Positions 39,769 to 49,485 of a DNA stretch of 64,000 bases are shown piece after piece; within the stretch, counting starts at the first letter, position 1; each line of letters opens with the position of its first letter. The notes under the pieces are model-generated. The model worked only from the letters and a program-made list of their open reading frames with translations. It had not been told where the DNA came from and did not search any database. Position numbers and translations under genes: made by a program. The DNA is taken from positions 124,001 to 188,000 of the forward strand of contig NZ_SJDL01000004.1 of assembly GCF_004327985.1 (NCBI RefSeq), in the 5' to 3' direction. The DNA is from Marinobacter halodurans (GTDB lineage Bacteria > Pseudomonadota > Gammaproteobacteria > Pseudomonadales > Oleiphilaceae).

Positions 39769-41078
39769 GGTATTCCCTCCGCATCAGGCTGTTCCGTACC
39801 GTCTTTGCGGTGAGCCTGGTCACGGCCCTGCTGTCGATTGCGGCAATCGAAGTGTTCTATGAGGACATGGAAGATTCCATCCTCGACCTGGAACTGACCA
39901 AGGAGCAGGGCTATTTCCGCCAGCACATCAGCCGGGACGATTTCCAGGAATGGCAGACGGCTCGCCTGCATGCCATCTTCCTCGGCCAGGGCCAGCCCGA
40001 GGAGCGCCTGCCCGCCTACCTGCGCAACCTGCCGACGCCCTATTCGGCCGAGATAGAAGGCGACAACGCCACCTACCTGGTGCGCACCGAATCCATGGAC
40101 GGTCCGGCCGGTCGCCTGTACCTGTCCCAGGACATTTCCATCATGGAGAGCCAGGAGCTGCTGTCCCAGCTCACGGTGCTCTCGGTCCTGGCCGGCATGG
40201 CGTTGATCGGCTTTATCATGTCGCGTCTGCTGGCCAGGCGGCTGACCCGGCCGTTGCAACAGCTGACCAACCAGATCCAGGCTACCGCGCCGGCGTCGTC
40301 CATGCGGCGCCTGTCCACCGACTACCGAGAGACCGAGTTCGTCGACATCGCGGCGGCGTTCAACCGCTTTCTGGATGCGCTGGAGACGTTCGTGGAACGG
40401 GAGAAATCCTTCGTCAAACTGGCCAGCCACGAGCTGCGAACCCCTCTGGCGGTGATCACCGGTGCGCTGGACATCATCGAGAAGCGGGACACGCTGTCCG
40501 AGGCCGATGCGCGCACGATCAAACGCATCCGGCGGGCCGCCATGGACATGCAGGCGGACGTCAACGTGCTGCTGCGGCTGGCCCGCGGCAACATGGACGA
40601 GGAGCAGCGTGCCCGGCTCGGCCTGCGCCAGGCCGTCGAGGACACCATCACCGATCTGGAAAGCACGCCCGGCAGCACCCCCGGCCGTCTGCGCCTGCAA
40701 CCCGGCGAGGTGGACCTGACCCTGCTGGCGGATCCGGCCCTGCTGCGGATGCTGATCCGCAACCTGCTGCAGAATGCGCTCAAGCATACCCGCGGTTCCG
40801 TCGACATCGACGTCACCAGTGACGGTATGCAAATTGTCGATTATGGCGCCGGTCTGCCGGACCGGATCCTTGAACGCCTGTCGCGGTCCGTGCAGGGCCA
40901 GGCCGGGATGCAGGAAAGCAGCTTCGGCCTGTTGATCGTCCAGCTGATCTGCGAACGGCTGGGCTGGACGCTGGACGTGGCCGAATCCGGGGCCGACGGC
41001 ACGGCCATGTTCGTGTCGTTCGGCACGTCCCTGTTGGGCCGCGTTCCCGCCGCTTCGCGACGGAGCGGGCGCTCCTGA
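39765..41078 (+). CDS. Sensor histidine kinase
   Basis: 437 residues from a TTG that overlaps the regulator stop (TTGA), with AGGAG ten bases upstream. One membrane helix at about 8-30, a periplasmic sensor of ~100 residues rich in acidic groups (DMEDSILDLELTKEQ), a second helix (about 136-155), HAMP-like linker, H222 in the H box (ASHELRTPL), N box LIRNLLQNALKHT, and G boxes DYGAGLP. The acidic sensor suggests cation or antimicrobial-peptide sensing, by analogy with PhoQ/PmrB. Partner of the preceding regulator. Confidence 0.92.
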   Translation: MRYSLRIRLFRTVFAVSLVTALLSIAAIEVFYEDMEDSILDLELTKEQGYFRQHISRDDFQEWQTARLHAIFLGQGQPEERLPAYLRNLPTPYSAEIEGDNATYLVRTESMDGPAGRLYLSQDISIMESQELLSQLTVLSVLAGMALIGFIMSRLLARRLTRPLQQLTNQIQATAPASSMRRLSTDYRETEFVDIAAAFNRFLDALETFVEREKSFVKLASHELRTPLAVITGALDIIEKRDTLSEADARTIKRIRRAAMDMQADVNVLLRLARGNMDEEQRARLGLRQAVEDTITDLESTPGSTPGRLRLQPGEVDLTLLADPALLRMLIRNLLQNALKHTRGSVDIDVTSDGMQIVDYGAGLPDRILERLSRSVQGQAGMQESSFGLLIVQLICERLGWTLDVAESGADGTAMFVSFGTSLLGRVPAASRRSGRS

Positions 41079-41468
41079 TACCGGGCAGGCCCCGGATACG
41101 AGCATTTCCCATCAAAATGAGTCGATCCGGCTCCAAAATCTCACGAAAACATTACAAATGTCATTGAGCCGATCTGGTGCACCCGTGCTTCACCCGGGCC
41201 CCCCGGACCGTTCCGATATCGCCCGGAACACGGCTAAAACACTGTTTTAAATTGCTTTCCAAAATCCTGTCGGACAACGCCTTTACTGACTCCAATCGGT
41301 TCATTCATCCCACGAATAGAGGCATGTCGTTTTTTCGATTGCTCACTGAACAGTCAGTCACTAGTTTTACAACCCACTGCAATCTGTACTTACCGCAGAT
41401 TGCGACAGAACGATCAAGAAGAACGATCCCAAAAATCCAGAAAAAAGACCGACAGGAAACGCATCGCT
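41079..41468 (+). promoter_or_regulatory. Leader region of the peptide transporter operon with long inverted repeat
   Basis: 390 bp without a gene. A perfect inverted repeat GCAATCTG (41379-41386), 9-base loop, CAGATTGC (41396-41403) lies 66 bp before the ATG; it could be an operator or an mRNA stem. A second dyad ACTGA-N4-TCAGT is at 41345-41358. The 3' part is AT/purine-rich. I could not fix the promoter. Confidence 0.5.
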
Positions 41469-43034
41469 ATGAAACGACTCCTCACTGCCTTTGTGAGCTG
41501 CGTGGCTCTGGCTGGGGCACCCATGGCAGGCTCTGCCGCGGAAGCCAACAAAGAGCTGAAGATCGCCTATGACGCCGACCCGGTGACGCTGGACATTCAC
41601 GAGCAGCTCTCCGGCGGCATGCTCCAGCTGTCACACATGACGTTCGACCCGCTGATCCGCTGGACCAAGGACCTGACCTTCGAACCGCGCCTGGCCAAGA
41701 GCTGGGAACGGATTGACGACAACACCATGCGCTTCCACCTGCGCGAGGGCGTCAAGTTCCATTCCGGCAACACCCTCTCCAGTGAAGACGTCAAGTTCAC
41801 CTTCGACCGTCTGAAGAAGAGCCAGGACTTCAAGGCCATCTTCCAGCCGTTCAGCGACCTCAAGATCATCGACGACACCACCTTCGACCTGGTCACCAAG
41901 AAGCCCTACCCGCTGCTGCTGAACGCCGCCACCTACATCTTCCCGATGGACAAGAAGTTCTATTCCGGCAAGGACGACCAGGGCCGCGACAAGGACATGA
42001 TCTCCAAGCAGGTGGACACCTTCGCCTCGCGTCACGAGTCCGGCACCGGTCCCTTCATCGTGACCTCGCGCCAACAGGGTGTGAAGGTGGAGTTCAAGCG
42101 CTTTGACGACTACTGGGACAAAGACTCCCCGGGCAACGTCGGCCACATCACCCTGACCCCGATCAAGGAAAACAACACCCGCGTTTCCGCCCTGCTGTCC
42201 GGCGGTGTGGACTTCATCGCGCCGGTGCCGCCGACCGACCTGGAGCGCATCAAGCGCGACCCGAACACCGACTTGGTCACCATGAGCGGTACCCGCATCA
42301 TCCTCTTCGAAATGAACCAGAAGCGGGTTGAAGCCTTCAAGGACAAGCGCGTGCGCCAGGCCTTTGCCTACGCCATCAACCAGGAAGGCATCGCCGCCAA
42401 GATCATGAAAGGCTTTGCCACCCCGGCCGCCCAGCTGTCGCCGGAAGGCTACCAGGGTCACGTTGACGGCCTGAAGCCGCGCTACGACATTGCCAAGGCG
42501 AAGGAACTGATGAAGGAAGCCGGCTATGAGGATGGCTTCACCATCACCATGATGGCGCCGAACAACCGCTACGTGAACGACGACAAGATCGCCCAGGCGG
42601 TCGCCGCCATGCTGGCGCGCATCAACGTCAAGGTGGACCTGAAGACCCTGCCGAAAGCGCAGTACTGGCCTGAGTTCGACAACCGCGCCGCGGACATGAT
42701 GATGATCGGCTGGCACGCGGACACCGAGGACTCCGCCAACTTCTACGAGTTCCTGACCATGTGCCCGAACGCCGACACCGGCGCCGGCCAGTACAACGCA
42801 GGCAACTACTGCAACCCGGAACTGGACAAGCTGGTCGAGCAGGCCAACGTCGAGACCGACCGGGCCAAGCGCGCCCAGATGCTGCAGAAGGTGGAGCAGG
42901 GGCTGTACGACGATGCGGCCTTCATCCCGCTGCACTGGCAGGACCTGGCCTGGGCCTCCAAGAAGAACGTCGAGATCGAGCCGATCCTCAACGTGATGAA
43001 CTTCCCTTACATCGGCGACCTGGTCGTCAAGTAA
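41469..43034 (+). CDS. Periplasmic peptide-binding protein of an ABC transporter
   Basis: 521 residues. Sec signal peptide MKRLLTAFVSCVALAGAPMA with cleavage likely near GSAAEA (about residue 25). SBP family 5 (DppA/OppA): YDADPVTLDIHEQLSGGMLQ, RLAKSWERIDDNTMRFHLREGVKFHSG, and FAYAINQEGIAAKI are typical. A CPNADTGAGQYNAGNYCNPELD pair of Cys may form a disulfide, as in DppA. A terminator follows, which would give more of this protein than of the permeases. Confidence 0.93.
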   Translation: MKRLLTAFVSCVALAGAPMAGSAAEANKELKIAYDADPVTLDIHEQLSGGMLQLSHMTFDPLIRWTKDLTFEPRLAKSWERIDDNTMRFHLREGVKFHSGNTLSSEDVKFTFDRLKKSQDFKAIFQPFSDLKIIDDTTFDLVTKKPYPLLLNAATYIFPMDKKFYSGKDDQGRDKDMISKQVDTFASRHESGTGPFIVTSRQQGVKVEFKRFDDYWDKDSPGNVGHITLTPIKENNTRVSALLSGGVDFIAPVPPTDLERIKRDPNTDLVTMSGTRIILFEMNQKRVEAFKDKRVRQAFAYAINQEGIAAKIMKGFATPAAQLSPEGYQGHVDGLKPRYDIAKAKELMKEAGYEDGFTITMMAPNNRYVNDDKIAQAVAAMLARINVKVDLKTLPKAQYWPEFDNRAADMMMIGWHADTEDSANFYEFLTMCPNADTGAGQYNAGNYCNPELDKLVEQANVETDRAKRAQMLQKVEQGLYDDAAFIPLHWQDLAWASKKNVEIEPILNVMNFPYIGDLVVK

Positions 43035-43056
43035 GTCGAAGGGCCTGACACGGAAG

Positions 43057-43091
43057 CCGGGCCCTCAGCATCCCGCTGGGGCCCGGTTTTT
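43057..43091 (+). terminator. Rho-independent terminator after the binding-protein gene
   Basis: CCGGGCCC-t-CAGC / GCTG-g-GGCCCGG stem followed by TTTTT. It separates the binding protein from the permease genes, which begin 90 bp on, and probably acts as an attenuator. Confidence 0.88.
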
Positions 43092-43180
43092 GTATCCGAA
43101 CAATAAATTAACCCAAGCAACCCGGGCTGACAGGTGTCACGAGCGCCTGCGATGCCCAAGCCAGCTATCGGTGTAACCCC

Positions 43181-44230
43181 ATGTTAGCTTTTTTGGTTCA
43201 GCGAATTGGCCAGGCCCTCCTGGTCATGTTCGTCATCAGCGTGATCAGTTTTGCCATCCAGGATGGCCTGGGCGATCCGCTTCGACAGATGGTCGGTCAA
43301 TCCGTGTCCGACGCCGAGCGCGAACAACTGCGCGAGGATCTCGGGCTGAACGATCCCGTCATCGTCCAGTACGCGCGCTTTGCGGCCAACGCGGTCCAGG
43401 GCGATCTGGCTAATTCCTATTTTTATGGCGAGCCCACCCTCGACGTGATCATGGATCACCTGCCCGCCACCCTGGAACTGGTCATTGCCGCCAGCCTGAT
43501 GATCGTCTGCCTGTCGATACCCATCGGGGTTTACGCCGCCATACGCCCACGGGCCTGGCTATCGAAATTCTTTATGGGCGTGAGTACCGTCGGGATCTCG
43601 ATCCCGGTGTTCCTCACGGCCATCGTCCTGATCCAGCTGTTCTCCATCGGCGTGACGGTGGACTGGTTCCCGGCGGACACCGGCTGGGGCACATGGCTGA
43701 ACGACCTGCTCTCCACCGACGGCGGCATGCCCTCCTACGGCCGCGGCCAGGACCTGACGCACCTGTTCGGCACCTGGGATTCCAACTTCTTCTCCTGGGA
43801 CGGCCTGCTGCACCTGATGCTGCCGGCGGTGTCGCTGGCCTCGATCATGCTGCCGCTGTTCATCCGCCTGATCCGCGCGGAAATGATGGAGGTGCTGCAG
43901 AGCGACTACATCCGCTACGCCCAGGCCAAGGGCATCTCACCCTGGCGCATCAACTTCCTGCACGCGCTGAAGAACACCATGCTGCCGGTGATCACGGTCG
44001 GCGGGGTCCAGATCGGCATCATGGTGGCCTACACCATCCTCACCGAGACGGTGTTCCAGTGGCCGGGCGTGGGCCTGATGTTCCTCGAGGCCATCACCCG
44101 CAGCGACATCCCCCTGATCGTAGCCTACCTCATGGTCGTGGGCCTGATTTTCGTGATCACCAACACGGTGGTTGACCTGGTCTACGGCCTGGTGAACCCG
44201 ACCGTCAAACTGACAGGTAAGAAAGCATGA
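43181..44230 (+). CDS. Peptide ABC transporter permease (DppB type)
   Basis: 349 residues, six membrane helices. BPD_transp_1 pattern: QRIGQALLVMFVISVISFA at the N-terminus and the EAA-like loop YIRYAQAKGISPWRINFLHALKNTMLPVIT that contacts the ATPases. A larger than usual periplasmic insertion around FPADTGWGTWLNDLLSTDGG. Overlaps the next gene by 4 bases. Confidence 0.93.
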   Translation: MLAFLVQRIGQALLVMFVISVISFAIQDGLGDPLRQMVGQSVSDAEREQLREDLGLNDPVIVQYARFAANAVQGDLANSYFYGEPTLDVIMDHLPATLELVIAASLMIVCLSIPIGVYAAIRPRAWLSKFFMGVSTVGISIPVFLTAIVLIQLFSIGVTVDWFPADTGWGTWLNDLLSTDGGMPSYGRGQDLTHLFGTWDSNFFSWDGLLHLMLPAVSLASIMLPLFIRLIRAEMMEVLQSDYIRYAQAKGISPWRINFLHALKNTMLPVITVGGVQIGIMVAYTILTETVFQWPGVGLMFLEAITRSDIPLIVAYLMVVGLIFVITNTVVDLVYGLVNPTVKLTGKKA

Positions 44231-45165
44231 CCACAGCCACCGCAAACGCGTCCCGCTGGAGCCGTTTCCGGGAGTCGTTCCTCTGGTACAGCTTCAAGCG
44301 CGACAAAGTCGCCATCGTCAGTTTCGTCGTGTTCGTGCTGATCGCAGCCGCCGCCTTCCTGGCGCCGCTGCTGGCCCCCCACGATCCGTACGATCTGGCC
44401 ACCATCAACATCATGAACTCCGAACTGCCACCGGTCTGGATGGACGGCAGCGATCCGTCGTTCCCGCTGGGCACCGACGCCCAGGGCCGCGACCTGCTGT
44501 CCACCATCCTCTACGGCACCCGCGTGTCGCTGCTGATCGGCTTCGGCGCGGTGATCCTGCAGTCGGCGCTGGGCATCCTGTTCGGGCTGCTGGCCGGCTA
44601 CCTGGGCGGCCGCGTGGACTCCATCCTGATGCGCATCGCCGATGTGCAGCTGTCCTTCTCCACCCTGATGGTCGCCATCATCGTTGGCGCCGTGTTCAAG
44701 GCCAGCTTCGGCAACCTGATGTTCGGCGAGATCGCCATTTACCTGCTGATCCTGATCATCGGCATTGCCGAGTGGCCGCAGATCGCCCGGACCGTGCGCG
44801 CCTCCGTGCTGGCCGAGAAGAAAAAGGAATACGTGGATGCGGCCAAGGTGATGGGCTACCGCACCAACCGCATCATGTTCCGGCACATCCTGCCCAACAC
44901 CCTGTCGCCAATCTTCGTCATCGGCACGGTGCAGATCGCCAACGCGATCATCTCCGAGGCGGCGCTGTCGTTCCTCGGCCTGGGCATGCCGGAAACCCAA
45001 CCGTCGCTGGGGTCACTGATCAAATCCGGCTTCGATTACATCCAGAGCGGTTCCTGGTGGATCACGCTGATTCCCGGCCTGGTGCTGGTGGTTCTCGTGC
45101 TGGTCATCAACCTGTTGGGTGACTGGCTGCGTGATGTGATGAACCCGAGACTGTACAAGGGGTAA
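44227..45165 (+). CDS. Peptide ABC transporter permease (DppC type)
   Basis: 312 residues. Cytoplasmic N-terminus, then FVLIAAAAFLAPLLAPHDPY, and EAA loop YVDAAKVMGYRTNRIMFRHILPNTLSP. The OppC N-terminal domain and six helices are present. Second half of the membrane channel. Confidence 0.93.
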   Translation: MTTATANASRWSRFRESFLWYSFKRDKVAIVSFVVFVLIAAAAFLAPLLAPHDPYDLATINIMNSELPPVWMDGSDPSFPLGTDAQGRDLLSTILYGTRVSLLIGFGAVILQSALGILFGLLAGYLGGRVDSILMRIADVQLSFSTLMVAIIVGAVFKASFGNLMFGEIAIYLLILIIGIAEWPQIARTVRASVLAEKKKEYVDAAKVMGYRTNRIMFRHILPNTLSPIFVIGTVQIANAIISEAALSFLGLGMPETQPSLGSLIKSGFDYIQSGSWWITLIPGLVLVVLVLVINLLGDWLRDVMNPRLYKG

Positions 45166-45168
45166 ACC

Positions 45169-46167
45169 ATGGCACTGCTGGAAGTTAACAATCTCGATGT
45201 CCGCTTCGCGGTGCGTGGCGGCGACCTCAAGGCCCTGCGCAAGATCAGTTTCTCCCTGGACAAGGGCGAACGGCTGGGCCTGGTGGGGGAATCCGGCGCC
45301 GGTAAATCCGTCGCCGCGTTCTCCATCCTCAACCTGATCGCCCGCCCCGGCTACATCGCCGGCGGCGAGATCCTGTTCGAAGGCAAGAACCTGGCGGCCA
45401 TGAGCGACCGCGAGCTGCGCCGGATCCGCGGCAACCGCATCGCCATGATTTTCCAGGACCCGATGATGACCCTGAACCCGGTGCTCACCATCGGCACCCA
45501 GATGATCGAGGCGCTCAAGGCGCATCGGCGCATCGGCACCAGGGCCGCCCGGCAGATCGCCCTGGACCGGCTCAAGCAGGTGCAGATCCCGTCACCGGAC
45601 AAGCGGCTGGACCAGTACCCGCACGAACTGTCCGGCGGCATGCGCCAGCGGGTGATCATCGCCATCGCCCTGCTGCTGGACCCGGAAATCATCATCGCCG
45701 ATGAGCCCACTACCGCGCTGGACGTGACCATCCAGGCGGAAATCATGGCCCTGCTGCTGGAGCTGTGCGAACAGCACAACGTGGCCCTGATGCTGATCAC
45801 CCACGACCTGGGTGTGGTGTCGCAGGTCACCCAGAACATGCTGGTCATGTACGCCGGGCGCATCATCGAACAGGGCCCGACCAAGGAAATCATCAACGAC
45901 GCCCAGCATCCCTACACCCAGGGCCTGATCAACGCCCTGCCGCAGATGGGGGAACCAGGCCGTCGCCTGTACCAGATTCCGGGCGCCATGCCCTCGCTGA
46001 ACCGGATACCCACCGGGTGTCCGTTCCATCCGCGCTGCCAGTTCGCCACCGATCTGTGCAAGCAGGAGATGCCGGAGTATGTGACCTCCGGCAACGTCGA
46101 TGTGGCCTGCCATGAGGTACGCAAGCTGATCGAGGAAGAGCAACAACAGCGGGAGATGACGTCATGA
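45169..46167 (+). CDS. Peptide ABC transporter ATPase (DppD type)
   Basis: 332 residues. Walker A GESGAGKS (about 43-50), signature LSGGMRQRV, Walker B IIIADEPTTALD, H-loop LMLITHDLGV. C-terminal oligopeptide-transporter domain with Cys cluster GCPFHPRCQFATDLCKQEMP (Fe-S-like motif found in DppD). AAGGGG ribosome site. Confidence 0.95.
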   Translation: MALLEVNNLDVRFAVRGGDLKALRKISFSLDKGERLGLVGESGAGKSVAAFSILNLIARPGYIAGGEILFEGKNLAAMSDRELRRIRGNRIAMIFQDPMMTLNPVLTIGTQMIEALKAHRRIGTRAARQIALDRLKQVQIPSPDKRLDQYPHELSGGMRQRVIIAIALLLDPEIIIADEPTTALDVTIQAEIMALLLELCEQHNVALMLITHDLGVVSQVTQNMLVMYAGRIIEQGPTKEIINDAQHPYTQGLINALPQMGEPGRRLYQIPGAMPSLNRIPTGCPFHPRCQFATDLCKQEMPEYVTSGNVDVACHEVRKLIEEEQQQREMTS

Positions 46168-47183
46168 ATGCCCCGGCACAACCCTTAGTCAAAATCCGGG
46201 ATCTGGAGAAGCGCTTCGATCTGTCCGGCAACTTCCTGGAGCAGTTGCGTTTCCGCAACGGTCGTTTCACGCGCCAGCAGGAATTCGTCCACGCGATCAA
46301 CGGCGTCAACCTGGAGGTCCGCAAGGGCGAGGCCCTGTGCGTGGTGGGCGAGTCCGGCTGCGGCAAGTCCACGGTGGCGCGGACCGTGATGGGCCTGCTG
46401 TCGCCCTCCGGCGGCGAGATCCATTACGACGGCCAGCGCATCGACGATCTTGACGGCAAGACCGTATTGCCCTATCGCCGCAAGATGCAGATGATCTTCC
46501 AGAATCCGTACGCGTCGCTGAACCCGCGGATGACGATCCAGCAGACCCTGGAAGAGCCGATCCGCTTCCACCATCCGGACTGGAATCGGCAGACGGTGCG
46601 CGACAAGGTCCACGAGGTGATGCACTCGGTCGGTATCGACCCGGACTGGGGCAAGCGCTTCGGCCACGAATTCTCCGGTGGCCAGCGCCAGCGGATCGCC
46701 ATTGCCCGGGCCCTGGCGGTGGATCCGGAATTCATCGTCGCCGACGAGCCCATTTCCGCCCTGGACGTGTCCATCCAGGCCCAGGTCCTGAACCTGATGA
46801 TGGACGCCCAGGAAGACCGCGGGCTGACCTACCTGTTCATCACCCACGACCTGGCGGTGGTGGAACATTTCGGCACCCGCGTGGCGGTCATGTACCTGGG
46901 CACGGTGTGTGAACTGGCGGATACCAGGACGCTGTTCGACAGCCCGCGCCACCCGTACACCCAGGCGCTGCTGTCGGCCATTCCGCGGCTGGAGGACGAC
47001 CGTCCCAACCACATCCGCCTGCACGGCGAGGTGTCGACGCCGGTCAACCTGCCGTCGGGCTGCGTGTTCCACGGGCGCTGCCCATACGCCAACGAGCGGT
47101 GCAGGACCGAAGTGCCCCAGCTGATCGCCACCGACGGCGGTGCGCAGGTGGCGTGTCATGCCGTCGAGGAAGGCCGTCTATAG
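46164..47183 (+). CDS. Peptide ABC transporter ATPase (DppF type)
   Basis: 339 residues. Walker A GESGCGKST, signature FSGGQRQRIAIARAL, Walker B FIVADEPISALD, and the C-terminal Cys motif GCVFHGRCPYANERC. The two ATPases are non-identical and form a heterodimer. Start overlaps the previous stop (ATGA). Confidence 0.95.
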   Translation: MNAPAQPLVKIRDLEKRFDLSGNFLEQLRFRNGRFTRQQEFVHAINGVNLEVRKGEALCVVGESGCGKSTVARTVMGLLSPSGGEIHYDGQRIDDLDGKTVLPYRRKMQMIFQNPYASLNPRMTIQQTLEEPIRFHHPDWNRQTVRDKVHEVMHSVGIDPDWGKRFGHEFSGGQRQRIAIARALAVDPEFIVADEPISALDVSIQAQVLNLMMDAQEDRGLTYLFITHDLAVVEHFGTRVAVMYLGTVCELADTRTLFDSPRHPYTQALLSAIPRLEDDRPNHIRLHGEVSTPVNLPSGCVFHGRCPYANERCRTEVPQLIATDGGAQVACHAVEEGRL

Positions 47184-47254
47184 TGTTCGGTAGCGCGTAA
47201 TCTCCTGTATTGGGCGCATCGCCACGTCGTGAACACACTCAAGGTAACCGAGGC

Positions 47255-48169
47255 ATGGAAGTACGCTGGTTGGAAGACTTTATGGCGCTGGCGCGGACGC
47301 AGCATTTCTCGCGTGCCGCGGAATTACAGCACGTCAGCCAACCGACGTTCAGCCGGCGCATCAAACTGCTGGAAGAGGCGATGGGCACCACGCTCATCAA
47401 CCGCCAGACCCTGCCGCTGTCGCTGACGCCGGCGGGGCACGTCTTCCTGGAGATGTGCGAACGCATCACCCGGGATGTGCGCGACACCCGGGACCAGATC
47501 ACCGCCCTGGAGGCGGATGCCGCCACGCGCATCAGCGTCGGCTCCACCCAGGGCCTGTTCTCCCATTTCTACTCGGGATGGGCGGAACGGATCGGGATGC
47601 GCGATCGCCTGGAGATCAACCTCAAGTCCACCAACTGGGTGGGCGAGGATTTCCTGGATGCGCTGGATAACGGCGAAGTGGACATGGTGCTGTGCTACTG
47701 GCACGACGACCTGCCCTGGCGCAGCCGGCTCAACCCGGCCCGCTACGAGTGGCTGACGCTGGAGCGGGAGCGCGTCACCCCGTTCACCATCAGCCAGGAT
47801 AACGGCGAACCCCGCTTCACCCTGCCCGGTTCGGTGGAGCAACCGGTACCGGTGATCGCGTATCACCCGCGCGGTTTCCTGGCCTCGGCGATCGTGGCGC
47901 ACCTGGGACGGACCGCCCCCCAGGCGCACCTGCTGCCCCTGAACGAGAACACGCATTCCGCCAGCGTCAAGGCCCTGGTCAAACAGGGCTTCGGCATGGG
48001 CTGGCTGCCCTATCGGATGGGCGAAAAAAGCGAACACTTCGGCCAGTTGGTGCGCGCCGGCGACGAAACCTGGGACGTGTTCGTGGATATCCGACTCATC
48101 CGTCTGCGCCAACCCCGCGCCGACGACACACTCACACTCTGGAACGAACTGGTGAAACAGTATGCCTGA
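47255..48169 (+). CDS. LysR-family transcription regulator
   Basis: 304 residues. N-terminal winged HTH: EVRWLEDFMALARTQHFSRAAELQHVSQPTFSRRIKLLEEAMG (2-44), then the effector-binding domain from about 90. Located between transporter and peptidase genes and overlapping the latter by 8 bases, so it probably senses a peptide or amino acid and controls these genes. Confidence 0.9.
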   Translation: MEVRWLEDFMALARTQHFSRAAELQHVSQPTFSRRIKLLEEAMGTTLINRQTLPLSLTPAGHVFLEMCERITRDVRDTRDQITALEADAATRISVGSTQGLFSHFYSGWAERIGMRDRLEINLKSTNWVGEDFLDALDNGEVDMVLCYWHDDLPWRSRLNPARYEWLTLERERVTPFTISQDNGEPRFTLPGSVEQPVPVIAYHPRGFLASAIVAHLGRTAPQAHLLPLNENTHSASVKALVKQGFGMGWLPYRMGEKSEHFGQLVRAGDETWDVFVDIRLIRLRQPRADDTLTLWNELVKQYA

Positions 48170-49457
48170 CAGTCGCCTCGCCACCCTGCAAGCGGAACAC
48201 ATCCAACACCTGCAGACCGCCTATGCCGACATCCTCAACCAGCAGGGTTACGACGCGGTACTGATCAGCTCCGGCGCGGCGCCGATGCGCTACGCCGACG
48301 ACCAGGCCCATCACCACCAGGGTTACGGCCATTTCCTGCACTGGGTCGGGCTCTCCGACCTCGAGCACAGCTGGCTGCTGGTGGAGAAGGACGGCCGCGT
48401 CCGGCTGTGGCTGCATACCCCGGTGGACTTCTGGCATGCCGTGACGCCGATTCCGGCCGAAGGCTGGACCCGGCTGATCGAAGTGACCGGCCAGGCCGGT
48501 ATCGACGCTCCCGACATCACCTATCCCGAGCGCCTGGCCGTGATCGGCGACCCGGCGCAGATCTCCGGTGCGCCGGGCGATGCCAACCCGCCCAGCCTGC
48601 TGGCCGCCCTGGACAGCCTGCGGGTCATCAAGACCGCCTACGAAGTCGCCTGCATCGACCAGGCCAGCGCCATCGCCGCCCGCGGTCATAACGCCGCACG
48701 CGATGCGTTCCTGGCCGGCGCCAGCGAGTTCGGGATCAACCTGGCTTACCAGCAGGCCACGGGCCAGCGGGAAACCCAGGCGCCATACCACAGCATCATT
48801 GGTCTCAACCAGCACGCCGGCACCCTCCACTACCAGCACTACGACCTCCAGGCGCCGCATCGCCCCCGCAGCCTGCTGATCGACGCCGGCGTGCGCTACC
48901 GGGGCTATTGCTCCGACATCACCCGGACCACGGCCGCACCGGGCGAGAACCGGTTCGGTGCCCTGATTGCCGGCCTGGAAAGCCTGCAGAAACGGCTGTG
49001 TGATGCGGTGGCGCCGGGCGTGGATTACATCGAGCTGCACCAGCGTGCCCACCTTGGCCTGGCGGCACTCCTCAAGGCCAGTGAACTGGTGCAGGACATC
49101 GACGACGCGGGCATGGTTGAGAAAGGCATCACCCGCGCCTTCTTCCCCCACGGCCTGGGCCACTTCCTGGGTATCCAGGTCCACGACGTGGCGGGCAAAC
49201 CCCGGCCCGCCCCGGAGCATGCGCCTTTTCTCCGACTGACGCACAGCCTGAAGCCGGGTATGGTTGTCACGATAGAACCCGGTCTGTACTTCATTCCGTC
49301 CCTGCTCGATCCGTTGCTGGAGAGCACGGACCGCCGGTACCTGAACCGGCCCCTGATCGACGACCTGCGGGGCTGCGGCGGTATCCGTATCGAAGACAAT
49401 GTCCTGGTCACCGAGGCCGGCGCCCGCAACCTGACCCGTACTCACCTGCCCGTCTGA
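48162..49457 (+). CDS. pepQ: M24 family Xaa-Pro dipeptidase/aminopeptidase (PepQ-like)
   Basis: 431 residues. Cleaves dipeptides ending in proline. All five metal ligands of the pita-bread fold are seen: D in LLIDAGVRY, D in YCSDITRT, H in FFPHGLGHFLG, E in VTIEPGLYF and E in GIRIEDNVL. The N-terminal creatinase-like domain carries an HHHQGYGHFLHWVG region, as in PepQ of gammaproteobacteria. It should act on peptides imported by the adjacent transporter. Confidence 0.9.
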   Translation: MPDSRLATLQAEHIQHLQTAYADILNQQGYDAVLISSGAAPMRYADDQAHHHQGYGHFLHWVGLSDLEHSWLLVEKDGRVRLWLHTPVDFWHAVTPIPAEGWTRLIEVTGQAGIDAPDITYPERLAVIGDPAQISGAPGDANPPSLLAALDSLRVIKTAYEVACIDQASAIAARGHNAARDAFLAGASEFGINLAYQQATGQRETQAPYHSIIGLNQHAGTLHYQHYDLQAPHRPRSLLIDAGVRYRGYCSDITRTTAAPGENRFGALIAGLESLQKRLCDAVAPGVDYIELHQRAHLGLAALLKASELVQDIDDAGMVEKGITRAFFPHGLGHFLGIQVHDVAGKPRPAPEHAPFLRLTHSLKPGMVVTIEPGLYFIPSLLDPLLESTDRRYLNRPLIDDLRGCGGIRIEDNVLVTEAGARNLTRTHLPV

Positions 49458-49485
49458 ACCGGCGATTTCCAGAAGAGGAGAGCCC

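Noticed and set aside
39723-41105. 460-codon minus-strand frame opposite the histidine kinase
   Set aside because: Shadow frame with Q/H/R/G-rich composition; the kinase motifs are on the plus strand.
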